From positions 1 to 6,196 of the forward strand of contig JAJAZM010000102.1 of the NCBI GenBank assembly GCA_026785645.1: 6,196 nt of DNA, given 5' to 3'. Below the pieces are notes generated by a model. It ran no database searches. It had not been told where the DNA came from and saw nothing but the letters and a program-made list of their open reading frames with translations. Origin of the DNA: Sphingomonas bacterium (lineage in GTDB: Bacteria; Pseudomonadota; Alphaproteobacteria; Sphingomonadales; Sphingomonadaceae). Below are positions 1 through 5,761 of the stretch, one piece after another. Position 1 is the first letter of the stretch. Each line of letters starts with the position of its first letter. Both the position numbers and the translations under genes were made by a program.

Positions 1-16
1 CTAGGTCGGCCAAGCC

Positions 17-886
17 TCAACCAGGAGCGCCGTTCCAGCCGCGATGGCGTTCGACCAGGTCGAGACTGTCGTGGCGGACGTGGTTGGCGGCCATTTCGGC
101 GACAAGCTGCGGCTTGGTGACGTCACCGCTATCGACCAGGTCGGCGAGCAAGGAGTAGACCAATGCTTCCTGATTGGGATCAGGATGCGTGTCGTAGGTC
201 TTGCGCTTGAACCGCCGCAGGAAGTCGAACGGCCCGCGCTCGCGCAAGGTGTAGTCGATCGGAAGGCCGGCCTTCCACGGTTGGGTGCGGCGCTTGGTGG
301 TGTGGAGGATCTTGGTCTTTGGCGTAAGCCGGTCGAAATCATTCCACTCTGGCTCGAGGAAACCGATCGTCGCCGGATCCTCGCGCTTCAATTCGATCCA
401 GTCGATATAGTCGAATCGCTGGGCGAACAGATCGTCGAGATCCTGGTCGATGTCCCAATGTTTGAGCGCTGCGCAATCGAGCAGCATCACCGAGGTCGCG
501 ACATAATCGTTGCGTTTATTATGTCCCGGGCGCGGCACCGCCATCACCGCTTTCCCGTCCATGTCGCGGTCGAACAGATCGGCGATATCGCCCACCCCGA
601 AGCAATCGGGATCGGTCACCACCGCCTTTCCCTTCCAGCCCATCATCTTGGGCGGCGCGAAGCGCAGCGGGGTGAAGCTCTGGAGGTCATCGGGATCCCA
701 GCTGCGGACATGGCCGCCGCGCAGGATCGACTGGCCGCTTGCCATCAGCCGCGGATATTCGGCGGCATCGATGATCCGCACGTTGAAGCTGTCGGGTCGC
801 GCGCTCGCTTTCTTGTAGCTTAGCGCGCTGATCTTGGCGCCAAGCATCTGGCGGGCATTGGCCTGGATGAAGACAGTCGGCTTCAC
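17..886 (-). CDS. Putative GT-A fold (GT8-like) glycosyltransferase, 289 aa
   Basis: I do not recognise a named gene, but the layout resembles GT8-type glycosyltransferases. The N-terminus ([20 protein letters not shown], residues 5-24) looks like a nucleotide-sugar-binding first strand and helix. The segment [17 protein letters not shown] (71-87) leads into a DxD-type motif, TDPDCF (91-96, Asp92 and Asp94), then GDIADLF (99-105). [10 protein letters not shown] (128-137) resembles the GT8 'N-x-G-V-M-L-x-D' stretch. [11 protein letters not shown] (195-205) resembles the C-terminal His...KPW metal/diphosphate motif. There is no signal peptide or membrane segment, so it is probably cytoplasmic. 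The start is GTG at 886, overlapping the kdsA stop by 4 nt (GTGA), with a GAGGA ribosome site 9 nt upstream. As last gene after kdsA it may transfer a sugar in capsule or surface glycan assembly. Donor and acceptor are unknown. The fold is fairly likely and the function is inferred. Confidence 0.8.
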   Translation of the reverse strand: MKPTVFIQANARQMLGAKISALSYKKASARPDSFNVRIIDAAEYPRLMASGQSILRGGHVRSWDPDDLQSFTPLRFAPPKMMGWKGKAVVTDPDCFGVGDIADLFDRDMDGKAVMAVPRPGHNKRNDYVATSVMLLDCAALKHWDIDQDLDDLFAQRFDYIDWIELKREDPATIGFLEPEWNDFDRLTPKTKILHTTKRRTQPWKAGLPIDYTLRERGPFDFLRRFKRKTYDTHPDPNQEALVYSLLADLVDSGDVTKPQLVAEMAANHVRHDSLDLVERHRGWNGAPG

Positions 887-1734
887 AGCGACATTTCCTC
901 GAAGCCTGCCTCCTTCACCACGCGGTCGAGTTTGACCAATGTGGTGAGCAGGCTTTCCATCCGGTCGAGCGGCCAGGCGTTGGGGCCGTCGGACAGCGCA
1001 TTGGCGGGATCGGGGTGGGTTTCGATGAACAGCCCGCTGATCCCGACCGCGACCGCGGCGCGGGCCAGCACCGGGACATGCTCGCGGGTGCCGCCCGAGC
1101 TGGTCCCCTGCCCGCCCGGAAGCTGGACCGAATGGGTCGCGTCGAACACCACCGGGCAGCCGGTTTCGCGCATGATCGCCAGGCTGCGCATGTCCGACAC
1201 CAGGTTGTTATAGCCGAACGACGCGCCGCGCTCGCACACCAGGATGTTGCTGCCGTCGCCGCCCGCCGCGATCGATGCCGCCTTGGCCTTGTCGACCACA
1301 TTCATCATATCGCCCGGCGCCATGAACTGCGCTTTCTTGATGTTGACTGGCTTGCCCGCGCTGGCGACGGCCTGGATGAAATCGGTCTGGCGGGCGAGGA
1401 ACGCTGGCGTCTGGAGCATGTCGACGACTTCCGCGACCGGCTTGACCTGCGGGATGTCGTGGATGTCGGTCAGCACCGGGACGCCAAGCTCGGCGCGGAC
1501 TTTCTCAAGGATGCGCAGGCCTTCGTCCATGCCCGGCCCGCGAAAGCTGGTGCCCGACGAGCGATTGGCCTTGTCGAAGCTGGATTTGAACAGGAACAAT
1601 ATGCCGAGCTTGTCGGTGATCGCCTTCAATCGCTCGGCGGTGCGAAGCTGCAATTCCTCGCTCTCGATCACGCACGGGCCGGCGATCAGGAAGAAGGGCT
1701 GGTCGAGCCCGATGGTGGTTCCGTTGAAGTTCAT
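883..1734 (-). CDS. kdsA: 3-deoxy-8-phosphooctulonate synthase (Kdo-8-phosphate synthase), metal-dependent class
   Basis: This enzyme condenses phosphoenolpyruvate with D-arabinose-5-phosphate to give Kdo-8-phosphate in the cytoplasm, the second step toward CMP-Kdo. The 283-aa TIM-barrel protein is full length for the family. Visible motifs are AGPCVIES (18-25), [11 protein letters not shown] (50-60; PEP and A5P binding), [11 protein letters not shown] (133-143), DATHSVQ (198-204) and FIETHPDP (236-243). Cys21, His201, Glu238 and Asp249 match the four metal ligands of Aquifex KdsA (Cys11, His185, Glu222, Asp233), with identical spacing between the last three. This is therefore the metal-dependent type, unlike E. 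coli KdsA, which has Asn in place of the Cys. The start is ATG at 1734, nine nt after the HAD gene stop. The gene ends in a 4-nt GTGA overlap with the glycosyltransferase-like gene, which suggests translational coupling. Confidence 0.97.
   Translation of the reverse strand: MNFNGTTIGLDQPFFLIAGPCVIESEELQLRTAERLKAITDKLGILFLFKSSFDKANRSSGTSFRGPGMDEGLRILEKVRAELGVPVLTDIHDIPQVKPVAEVVDMLQTPAFLARQTDFIQAVASAGKPVNIKKAQFMAPGDMMNVVDKAKAASIAAGGDGSNILVCERGASFGYNNLVSDMRSLAIMRETGCPVVFDATHSVQLPGGQGTSSGGTREHVPVLARAAVAVGISGLFIETHPDPANALSDGPNAWPLDRMESLLTTLVKLDRVVKEAGFEEMSL
896..900 (-). promoter_or_regulatory. Ribosome binding site for the glycosyltransferase-like gene
   Basis: GAGGA on the minus strand lies inside the end of kdsA, nine nt before the GTG at 886. 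It supports that GTG as the true start. The only nearby ATG (893-891) is a kdsA codon in another reading frame. Confidence 0.6.
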
Positions 1735-1743
1735 GGTCGATCT

Positions 1744-2547
1744 TTACCCTAGCGTTGCGACGACCGCCACCGGTGCCCAATCCCCAAGGCCATATTGTGG
1801 CGCGAAGGCGGCGGGGAACGGTTCACCAGCATGAATTCCGCCGGTGACGAAGATGCAGTCGATCCCCTGCCGCGCTGCACCGAGAACGTCGGTCGGCAGC
1901 GCATCGCCAATCGCGACGATGCTCGTCTTAGCGGGATTGTCGGCGAGATCGAGCGCGTGCTGGTAGATCGCCGGATGCGGCTTGCCGTACCATCGGACGC
2001 TGCCACTTAGGCCTTCGTAGAGGTCGGCGATGGCGCCGGCGCAGGCCTCGGGAACGCCGCCGCGGACCACCATCCGGTCGGGGTTGAGGCAGTGCATCAC
2101 CACCCCGCGCGCCACCAATGGCTCGAGATCGGCGAGATAGTCGGCGGGGTTCATTCGCACGCCGTCGAGCCCGAGGCAGGCAAGGTCGGTGAAATCATCG
2201 CCAGCGGAAATGACCACGCCGCGCGATTCGAGAATATCTCGGTCATCCGGGGTGCCGATGAAGCCGACCGGGGCGCCGACCTCATTGAGCGCGACGATCC
2301 CCGCCTCGCCGCTGGTCGAAATGCCGTGCCAGGCGCCGCGCGGAAGCCCGATCCGCGCCAGTTGCTGCTCGACTGCTTCTGCCGTGCGCGGGGCGTTGGT
2401 GATGAGGATGATCCGCCGTCCCTCGCCGACCCAGCCGAGCAGTCGCTCGGCCGCGCCAGGGTAAAGATCCACCCCGTCATGAACCACGCCCCAGATGTCG
2501 CACAGGATGACCGAATAACGCTCGGGCAGCGCATCGAGAAAGGTCAC
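1744..2547 (-). CDS. HAD-superfamily class IIA hydrolase (NagD-like, TIGR01459 type)
   Basis: This is a 267-aa cytoplasmic HAD phosphatase-fold protein. Motif I is CDIWGVVHDG (16-25) with nucleophile Asp17. Motif II is LITNAPR (48-54). The motif III lysine is Lys189 in YGKPHPAIY (187-195). Motif IV is IGDALPTD (213-220), with Asp215 and Asp220 for Mg2+. The large insert between motifs II and III is a C2-type cap, as in NagD-like class IIA enzymes. Position Asp+2 of motif I, usually the general acid/base Asp, is Trp19. I recall this 'D-x-W-G-V' form as typical of the family, so it may not mean loss of function. The GTG start at 2547 overlaps the kdsB stop by 4 nt (GTGA), and kdsA follows 9 nt after the TAA. 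Its position suggests dephosphorylation of Kdo-8-phosphate, a role normally filled by KdsC, but the substrate is not shown by the sequence. Confidence 0.93.
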   Translation of the reverse strand: MTFLDALPERYSVILCDIWGVVHDGVDLYPGAAERLLGWVGEGRRIILITNAPRTAEAVEQQLARIGLPRGAWHGISTSGEAGIVALNEVGAPVGFIGTPDDRDILESRGVVISAGDDFTDLACLGLDGVRMNPADYLADLEPLVARGVVMHCLNPDRMVVRGGVPEACAGAIADLYEGLSGSVRWYGKPHPAIYQHALDLADNPAKTSIVAIGDALPTDVLGAARQGIDCIFVTGGIHAGEPFPAAFAPQYGLGDWAPVAVVATLG

Positions 2548-3347
2548 TCGAGCCCGGCCATGGCCAGCGCATCCTCGATCGGGCTGACATCCTCGGGATT
2601 ATTGAGTTCGCGCAAGCTGAAGCTCGGCGTCGCGACCTCGACCACGTCGATCGGCACCCCCGCGACGAGGAAGCGCAATTGTTCAAGCCCTTCGAGCATT
2701 TCGAGCTCGGTTGGTGGAGTCGTGACATAGGTGGCGAGCGCCACGCGGCGGTAAGCATAGACCCCAATGTGGAGGCGGACCGGAGACAGCTCACGGTCGA
2801 GCGAATTGTCGGGCAGATAGGGGATCAGTTTCTTCGAGAAATAAAGTGCGCGGCCCTCATTATCGACCACCACGCTGGTTCCCCCGACGCGGCCGGCGGC
2901 TTCCTCGGCCTGCAATCTGCGCACTTCATCGCTGCGCTGGCGCATCGCTGGGGTGGCGACCATCGAATCGGGCGAAATGTCGAGCTGACCGACCAGGGCG
3001 GTGACGAAGCCCGGCGGGGTGAGCAAGGCATCGCCCTGGAAATTGACTACCACCTCGACATCGGAATCGAGCTGGTCGAGCGCCTCGGCGCAGCGCTCGG
3101 TGCCGTTGCGGCAATGCTCGCTGGTCATCATTGCGCTGCCACCGAACCCGCGCACCGCCGCGGCGATCCGGTCATCGTCGGTGACGACATGGACGGCGGC
3201 AATTCCCGGCACGCGGGTGGCGGCTTCGTAACTGCGCTGGATGAGCGGCTTGGCGATTCCGGCCGCGCCCTTGAGGTCGACCAGAGGCTTGCCGGGATAG
3301 CGTGTCGAGGCGAAGCGCGCGGGGATCAGTATGACGGTCTTGAGCAT
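2544..3347 (-). CDS. kdsB: 3-deoxy-manno-octulosonate cytidylyltransferase (CMP-Kdo synthetase), capsule-type variant
   Basis: This enzyme activates Kdo with CTP to CMP-Kdo and pyrophosphate, the last cytoplasmic step before Kdo transfer. The 267-aa protein is slightly longer than E. coli KdsB (248). It has the N-terminal nucleotide-binding signature LIPARFASTRYPGKPL (7-22), VTDDDR (55-60), NGTERCAEAL (81-90), the metal-site motif FQGD (103-106), ALYFSKKLIP (167-176), HIGVYAYR (193-200) and LEMLEGLEQLRFL (215-227). Two details differ from the classical enzyme. QGD is followed by Ala107 instead of Glu. Near the C-terminus LNNPED replaces the usual VDTPED, which puts Asn249 where a metal-ligand Asp is expected. 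The sequence resembles a longer alphaproteobacterial, capsule-associated (KpsU-like) group. The ATG start lies 4 nt after the kdsD stop, and the stop overlaps the HAD gene start. Confidence 0.92.
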   Translation of the reverse strand: MLKTVILIPARFASTRYPGKPLVDLKGAAGIAKPLIQRSYEAATRVPGIAAVHVVTDDDRIAAAVRGFGGSAMMTSEHCRNGTERCAEALDQLDSDVEVVVNFQGDALLTPPGFVTALVGQLDISPDSMVATPAMRQRSDEVRRLQAEEAAGRVGGTSVVVDNEGRALYFSKKLIPYLPDNSLDRELSPVRLHIGVYAYRRVALATYVTTPPTELEMLEGLEQLRFLVAGVPIDVVEVATPSFSLRELNNPEDVSPIEDALAMAGLE

Positions 3348-3351
3348 CGAA

Positions 3352-4314
3352 TCAGCGGCTTGCCGGCGTGTCGTGGAGGTGGACCACTCCGACCGGGCGC
3401 CCGTCCTCGGTGACGAACAAGGTGGTGATGCGATGCTCCTCGAACAGGGTCAGCGCCTCGTCGACCAGCGCGTCGGGCGCGACCGCCTTGGGATTGGCGT
3501 TCATATAGGCCGAGGCGGGATGGTCGAGCCCGCGCTCGATATTGCGGCGCAAATCGCCATCGGTGATGACCCCAACCAGCCGCCCGTCGGCGTCGGTCAC
3601 CCCGACTACGCCCAGGCGCTTTTCGGTCATCACCACGATCACATCGTGCATCGACGTATCCTGGTTAACCAACGGAAGCTTGTCGCCGCCATGCATCACG
3701 CGTTTGACCGGGCGAAGGCGAAGCCCGAGCGTCCCGCCCGGATGGATCCGGCCGAAATCGGTGCGGGTGAAGCCTTTCTCGCGCATCACCGTCATCGCCA
3801 GCGCGTCACCCAGCGCCAGCGTCATGGTCGTGGAGGTGGTCGGCGCGACTGCTTCGGGACCAACCTCCGCCCAATGCGGCAGCACCAAGGACGCCGCCGC
3901 CGCCGCGCCCAGCATCGACCCGGCATTACCGGTGATGGCGATGATCGGCACGCCGATGGCGTCGAAATGATCGATCACCGGCTGCAATTCGGCGGTCTGG
4001 CCCGATTGCGAGATGAGCAAGGCGACGTCGCCGCCATCGGCAATTCCAAGATCGCCGTGGATCGCTTCGGCCAAGTGGAGGAAGGTCGCGGTGGTGCCGG
4101 TCGAGGCGAAAGTCGCGGCGATCTTGCGCCCGATGTGGCCCGACTTGCCGAGCCCGCACACGATAAATTTGCCCTTGGCGTCGAGGATCAGGCGGCACGC
4201 GGTCTCGAACTCGGTGCCGAGCGAGTCCGCCAACGCATCAAGCGCGCGGGCTTCGTCGTGGACCATCGTCCGCCCGAACTCGAGGATCGAGGCATCGGCG
4301 GCGGGCAATGTCAT
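3352..4314 (-). CDS. kdsD: D-arabinose-5-phosphate isomerase (KpsF/GutQ/KdsD family)
   Basis: This enzyme converts D-ribulose-5-phosphate to D-arabinose-5-phosphate, the first committed step toward Kdo. The 320-aa protein has an N-terminal SIS sugar-isomerase domain (about 30-185) and two CBS domains (about 200-262 and 266-318). The SIS core shows GLGKSGHIGRKIAATFASTG (54-73), AEAIHGDLG (82-90), APTTSTT (157-163) and HPGG (191-194). The catalytic residues known in E. coli KdsD (Lys59, His88, Glu111, Glu152, His193) correspond to Lys57, His86, Glu109, Glu150 and His191, so it should be active. The usual SNSGES loop reads SQSGQT (102-107). The CBS pair may sense a nucleotide or pathway product. 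The ATG at 4314 shares one base with the symporter stop (TGATG). Being next to kdsB and kdsA points to a capsule or surface-sugar role; kpsF would be an equally fair name. Confidence 0.95.
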   Translation of the reverse strand: MTLPAADASILEFGRTMVHDEARALDALADSLGTEFETACRLILDAKGKFIVCGLGKSGHIGRKIAATFASTGTTATFLHLAEAIHGDLGIADGGDVALLISQSGQTAELQPVIDHFDAIGVPIIAITGNAGSMLGAAAAASLVLPHWAEVGPEAVAPTTSTTMTLALGDALAMTVMREKGFTRTDFGRIHPGGTLGLRLRPVKRVMHGGDKLPLVNQDTSMHDVIVVMTEKRLGVVGVTDADGRLVGVITDGDLRRNIERGLDHPASAYMNANPKAVAPDALVDEALTLFEEHRITTLFVTEDGRPVGVVHLHDTPASR

Positions 4315-5639
4315 CAGACCGACTGCGGCGGCGCAGCCGGAACAGGCTCGACCGGCAAGGCATCCTTCGGCTCACCCGCCGAGATGACCTGTGCCGCGAC
4401 GAGGTCGCCGACGACGTTCAACGTCGTTCGGCACATGTCGAGGAAGCGGTCGACGCCGAGCACCAGCGCGATAGCTTCGGGACGAATTCCGACCATCGCC
4501 AGGATCAGCGCCACGACGGGCAGCGATCCGGCTGGAACGCCCGCCGTTCCTATGCCGCCGAGAATGCACACCAGCATGACCATGACCTGCTGCCAGATGG
4601 TCAGCTCAATGCCGAAGAACTGCGCGAGGAAGATAACAGTCACGCCCTCAAACATCGCGGTGCCATTCTGATTGGCGGTCGCGCCGATGGTCAGGACGAA
4701 CCGGGACACCCGCCGCGGCAGATGCAGCCGCTCGTCGGCGACTCGCAGCGCGGTCGGCAGCGTGGCGTTGGACGAGGCCGTGGAAAAGGCCATCAGGCTC
4801 GCTTCCTGGGTCTCGCGGAAGAAGGCGATCGGGCTTTTCTTGCCGAGCGTCTTGAGCAGAACAGGGAACACCACGAACATCTGGATGGCGAGGGCCAGCA
4901 GCACCACTCCGACATAAGCCGACAGGCGTATCAGCAGGTCCCAGCCGAACAAGGCCGCTAGATTGAACATGAAGCAGGCGACCGCGATCGGCGCCAGTTT
5001 GATGACGATGAGGATGAGCCGCATCGTCACGTCAAACAGGCCTTCGAATCCGCGCTGGAGCGCCCGGCTGTTGGGCGTATTGGTCAGCAACAGGCCGATC
5101 CCAAAGAACAAGGCAAAGAACATTACGGACAGGATCGCGCTGTTGGATCCCATCGCTTCGACGAGATTGTTGGGAATGATGTTGATGAACGCGTCGATCC
5201 CCGACGGCTGCTCAGCGCTCGTTTGGACGATCTCGCCGGCACGGCCGGCCGATTGTTCGAGCATTGCGGCGGCCGCGTCGCGATCGACTCCGGCACCGGG
5301 CTTGAGGAGGTTGACCACGACAAGGCTGACCGCGACCGCGATCGACGAGACGATCACGGTGTAAGCCAGAGTCTTCAGCCCGACGCGCTTAAGCGAGCGG
5401 ATTTCGCCCATCTCGGAAATGCCGACCACCAGAGCGGAAAATAGCAGAGGGATGACCAGCATGAATAACAGACGCAGGAAGACCTGCCCGATCGGCCCGG
5501 TGACATAGGTCGTGACGAATTCGACCCAGGCGGCGTCTCGCTGGGTCGAATACGCGATCAGACCGGCGGCAAGTCCGATCAGGAACCCCGCCAGCATCTG
5601 CCACTGCAACGAGAAAGTCCTGCCCTCGCGCTCCGCCAT
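4314..5639 (-). CDS. Dicarboxylate/amino acid:cation symporter (SDF/DAACS family)
   Basis: This inner-membrane secondary transporter takes up acidic amino acids or C4-dicarboxylates with cations. The 441-aa protein has eight hydrophobic helices and two re-entrant hairpins. It shows the Ser-rich HP1 segment FSTASSNATLP (285-295), the TM7 motif GATANQNGTA (319-328), HP2 GIGTAGVPAGSLP (362-374) and TM8 VDRFLDMCRTTLNVVGD (396-412). Asp397, Asp401, Arg404, Thr405, Asn408 and Asp412 match GltPh Asp390, Asp394, Arg397, Thr398, Asn401 and Asp405. The substrate-binding Arg therefore points to an acidic substrate. The usual NMDGT motif is NQNGT. I chose the ATG at 5639 because AGGGGA lies just upstream and homology begins there. 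The upstream GTG at 5699 would add 20 charged residues without a ribosome site. The stop shares a base with kdsD, so the genes are probably coupled. A link to Kdo synthesis is unexplained. Confidence 0.93.
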   Translation of the reverse strand: MAEREGRTFSLQWQMLAGFLIGLAAGLIAYSTQRDAAWVEFVTTYVTGPIGQVFLRLLFMLVIPLLFSALVVGISEMGEIRSLKRVGLKTLAYTVIVSSIAVAVSLVVVNLLKPGAGVDRDAAAAMLEQSAGRAGEIVQTSAEQPSGIDAFINIIPNNLVEAMGSNSAILSVMFFALFFGIGLLLTNTPNSRALQRGFEGLFDVTMRLILIVIKLAPIAVACFMFNLAALFGWDLLIRLSAYVGVVLLALAIQMFVVFPVLLKTLGKKSPIAFFRETQEASLMAFSTASSNATLPTALRVADERLHLPRRVSRFVLTIGATANQNGTAMFEGVTVIFLAQFFGIELTIWQQVMVMLVCILGGIGTAGVPAGSLPVVALILAMVGIRPEAIALVLGVDRFLDMCRTTLNVVGDLVAAQVISAGEPKDALPVEPVPAAPPQSV

Positions 5640-5761
5640 CTTGATCCCCTTACATCGGTTTATCCTGGCATCGCGGGCCGAAGCGAGCCCGTCAAGCACT
5701 TGGACGAGCGCTCAGACCGGCTGATCAATCGGTTCTTTCGTTGGCTCGATCTCTTTCCAGC
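5640..5761 (-). promoter_or_regulatory. Intergenic leader, probable promoter region of the symporter-Kdo operon
   Basis: This 122-nt gap is the only noncoding stretch of any size and the only obvious place for a promoter of the six downstream genes. A TTGACG resembling a -35 box occurs at 5695-5690 (minus strand), but no good -10 box follows at 16-18 nt. The A/T-rich GATAAA at 5664-5659 is too far away. A short stem, CGGGC/GCCCG with an 8-nt loop, lies at about 5691-5674 and has no T-run, so it is not an intrinsic terminator. An imperfect 16-bp dyad at 5717-5732 and the 8-bp palindrome GAGCGCTC at 5706-5713 are possible but unsupported operator sites. That a promoter is here is inferred from gene spacing, not from a clear motif. 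Confidence 0.35.
5645..5650 (-). promoter_or_regulatory. Ribosome binding site for the symporter gene
   Basis: AGGGGA on the minus strand stands five nt before the ATG at 5639. It is the strongest Shine-Dalgarno match in the window and decides the start in favour of the 441-aa protein over the GTG-started 461-aa version. Confidence 0.75.

Noticed and set aside
44..823. A 259-codon open frame on the plus strand opposite the glycosyltransferase-like gene
   Set aside because: Its translation shows no recognisable domain and it lies antisense to a protein with clear family motifs, a ribosome site and an operon position. Long antisense frames are common in GC-rich DNA.
3352..4314. SQSGQT in place of SNSGES in the isomerase as a sign of lost activity
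   Set aside because: All five catalytic positions (Lys57, His86, Glu109, Glu150, His191) are kept, so the loop change alone does not indicate inactivation.
3331..4671. A 446-codon open frame on the plus strand opposite kdsD and the symporter end
   Set aside because: It is rich in Arg, Gly, His and Asp with no known motif, and it crosses two well-supported genes. It is a GC-bias shadow.
5674..5691. Short GC hairpin (CGGGC/GCCCG) as a terminator of the M24 gene
   Set aside because: It has only five base pairs, a large loop and no T-run on either strand, and it lies about 70 nt past the stop codon.
5659..5695. TTGACG and GATAAA as a sigma-70 type promoter
   Set aside because: The two elements are about 25 nt apart, too far for a standard promoter, and no better -10 box occurs at the right distance. 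I record only that a promoter is likely somewhere in this gap.
5640..5699. A 20-residue N-terminal extension of the symporter from GTG at 5699
   Set aside because: The extension is charged, has no ribosome site and would cover the leader. The ATG at 5639 has AGGGGA five nt upstream and begins where family similarity begins.
5717..5732. Imperfect dyad CCGGCTGATCAATCGG as an operator
   Set aside because: Only six of eight pairs match, and a TGATCA core is common by chance. No regulator binding motif that I know fits.
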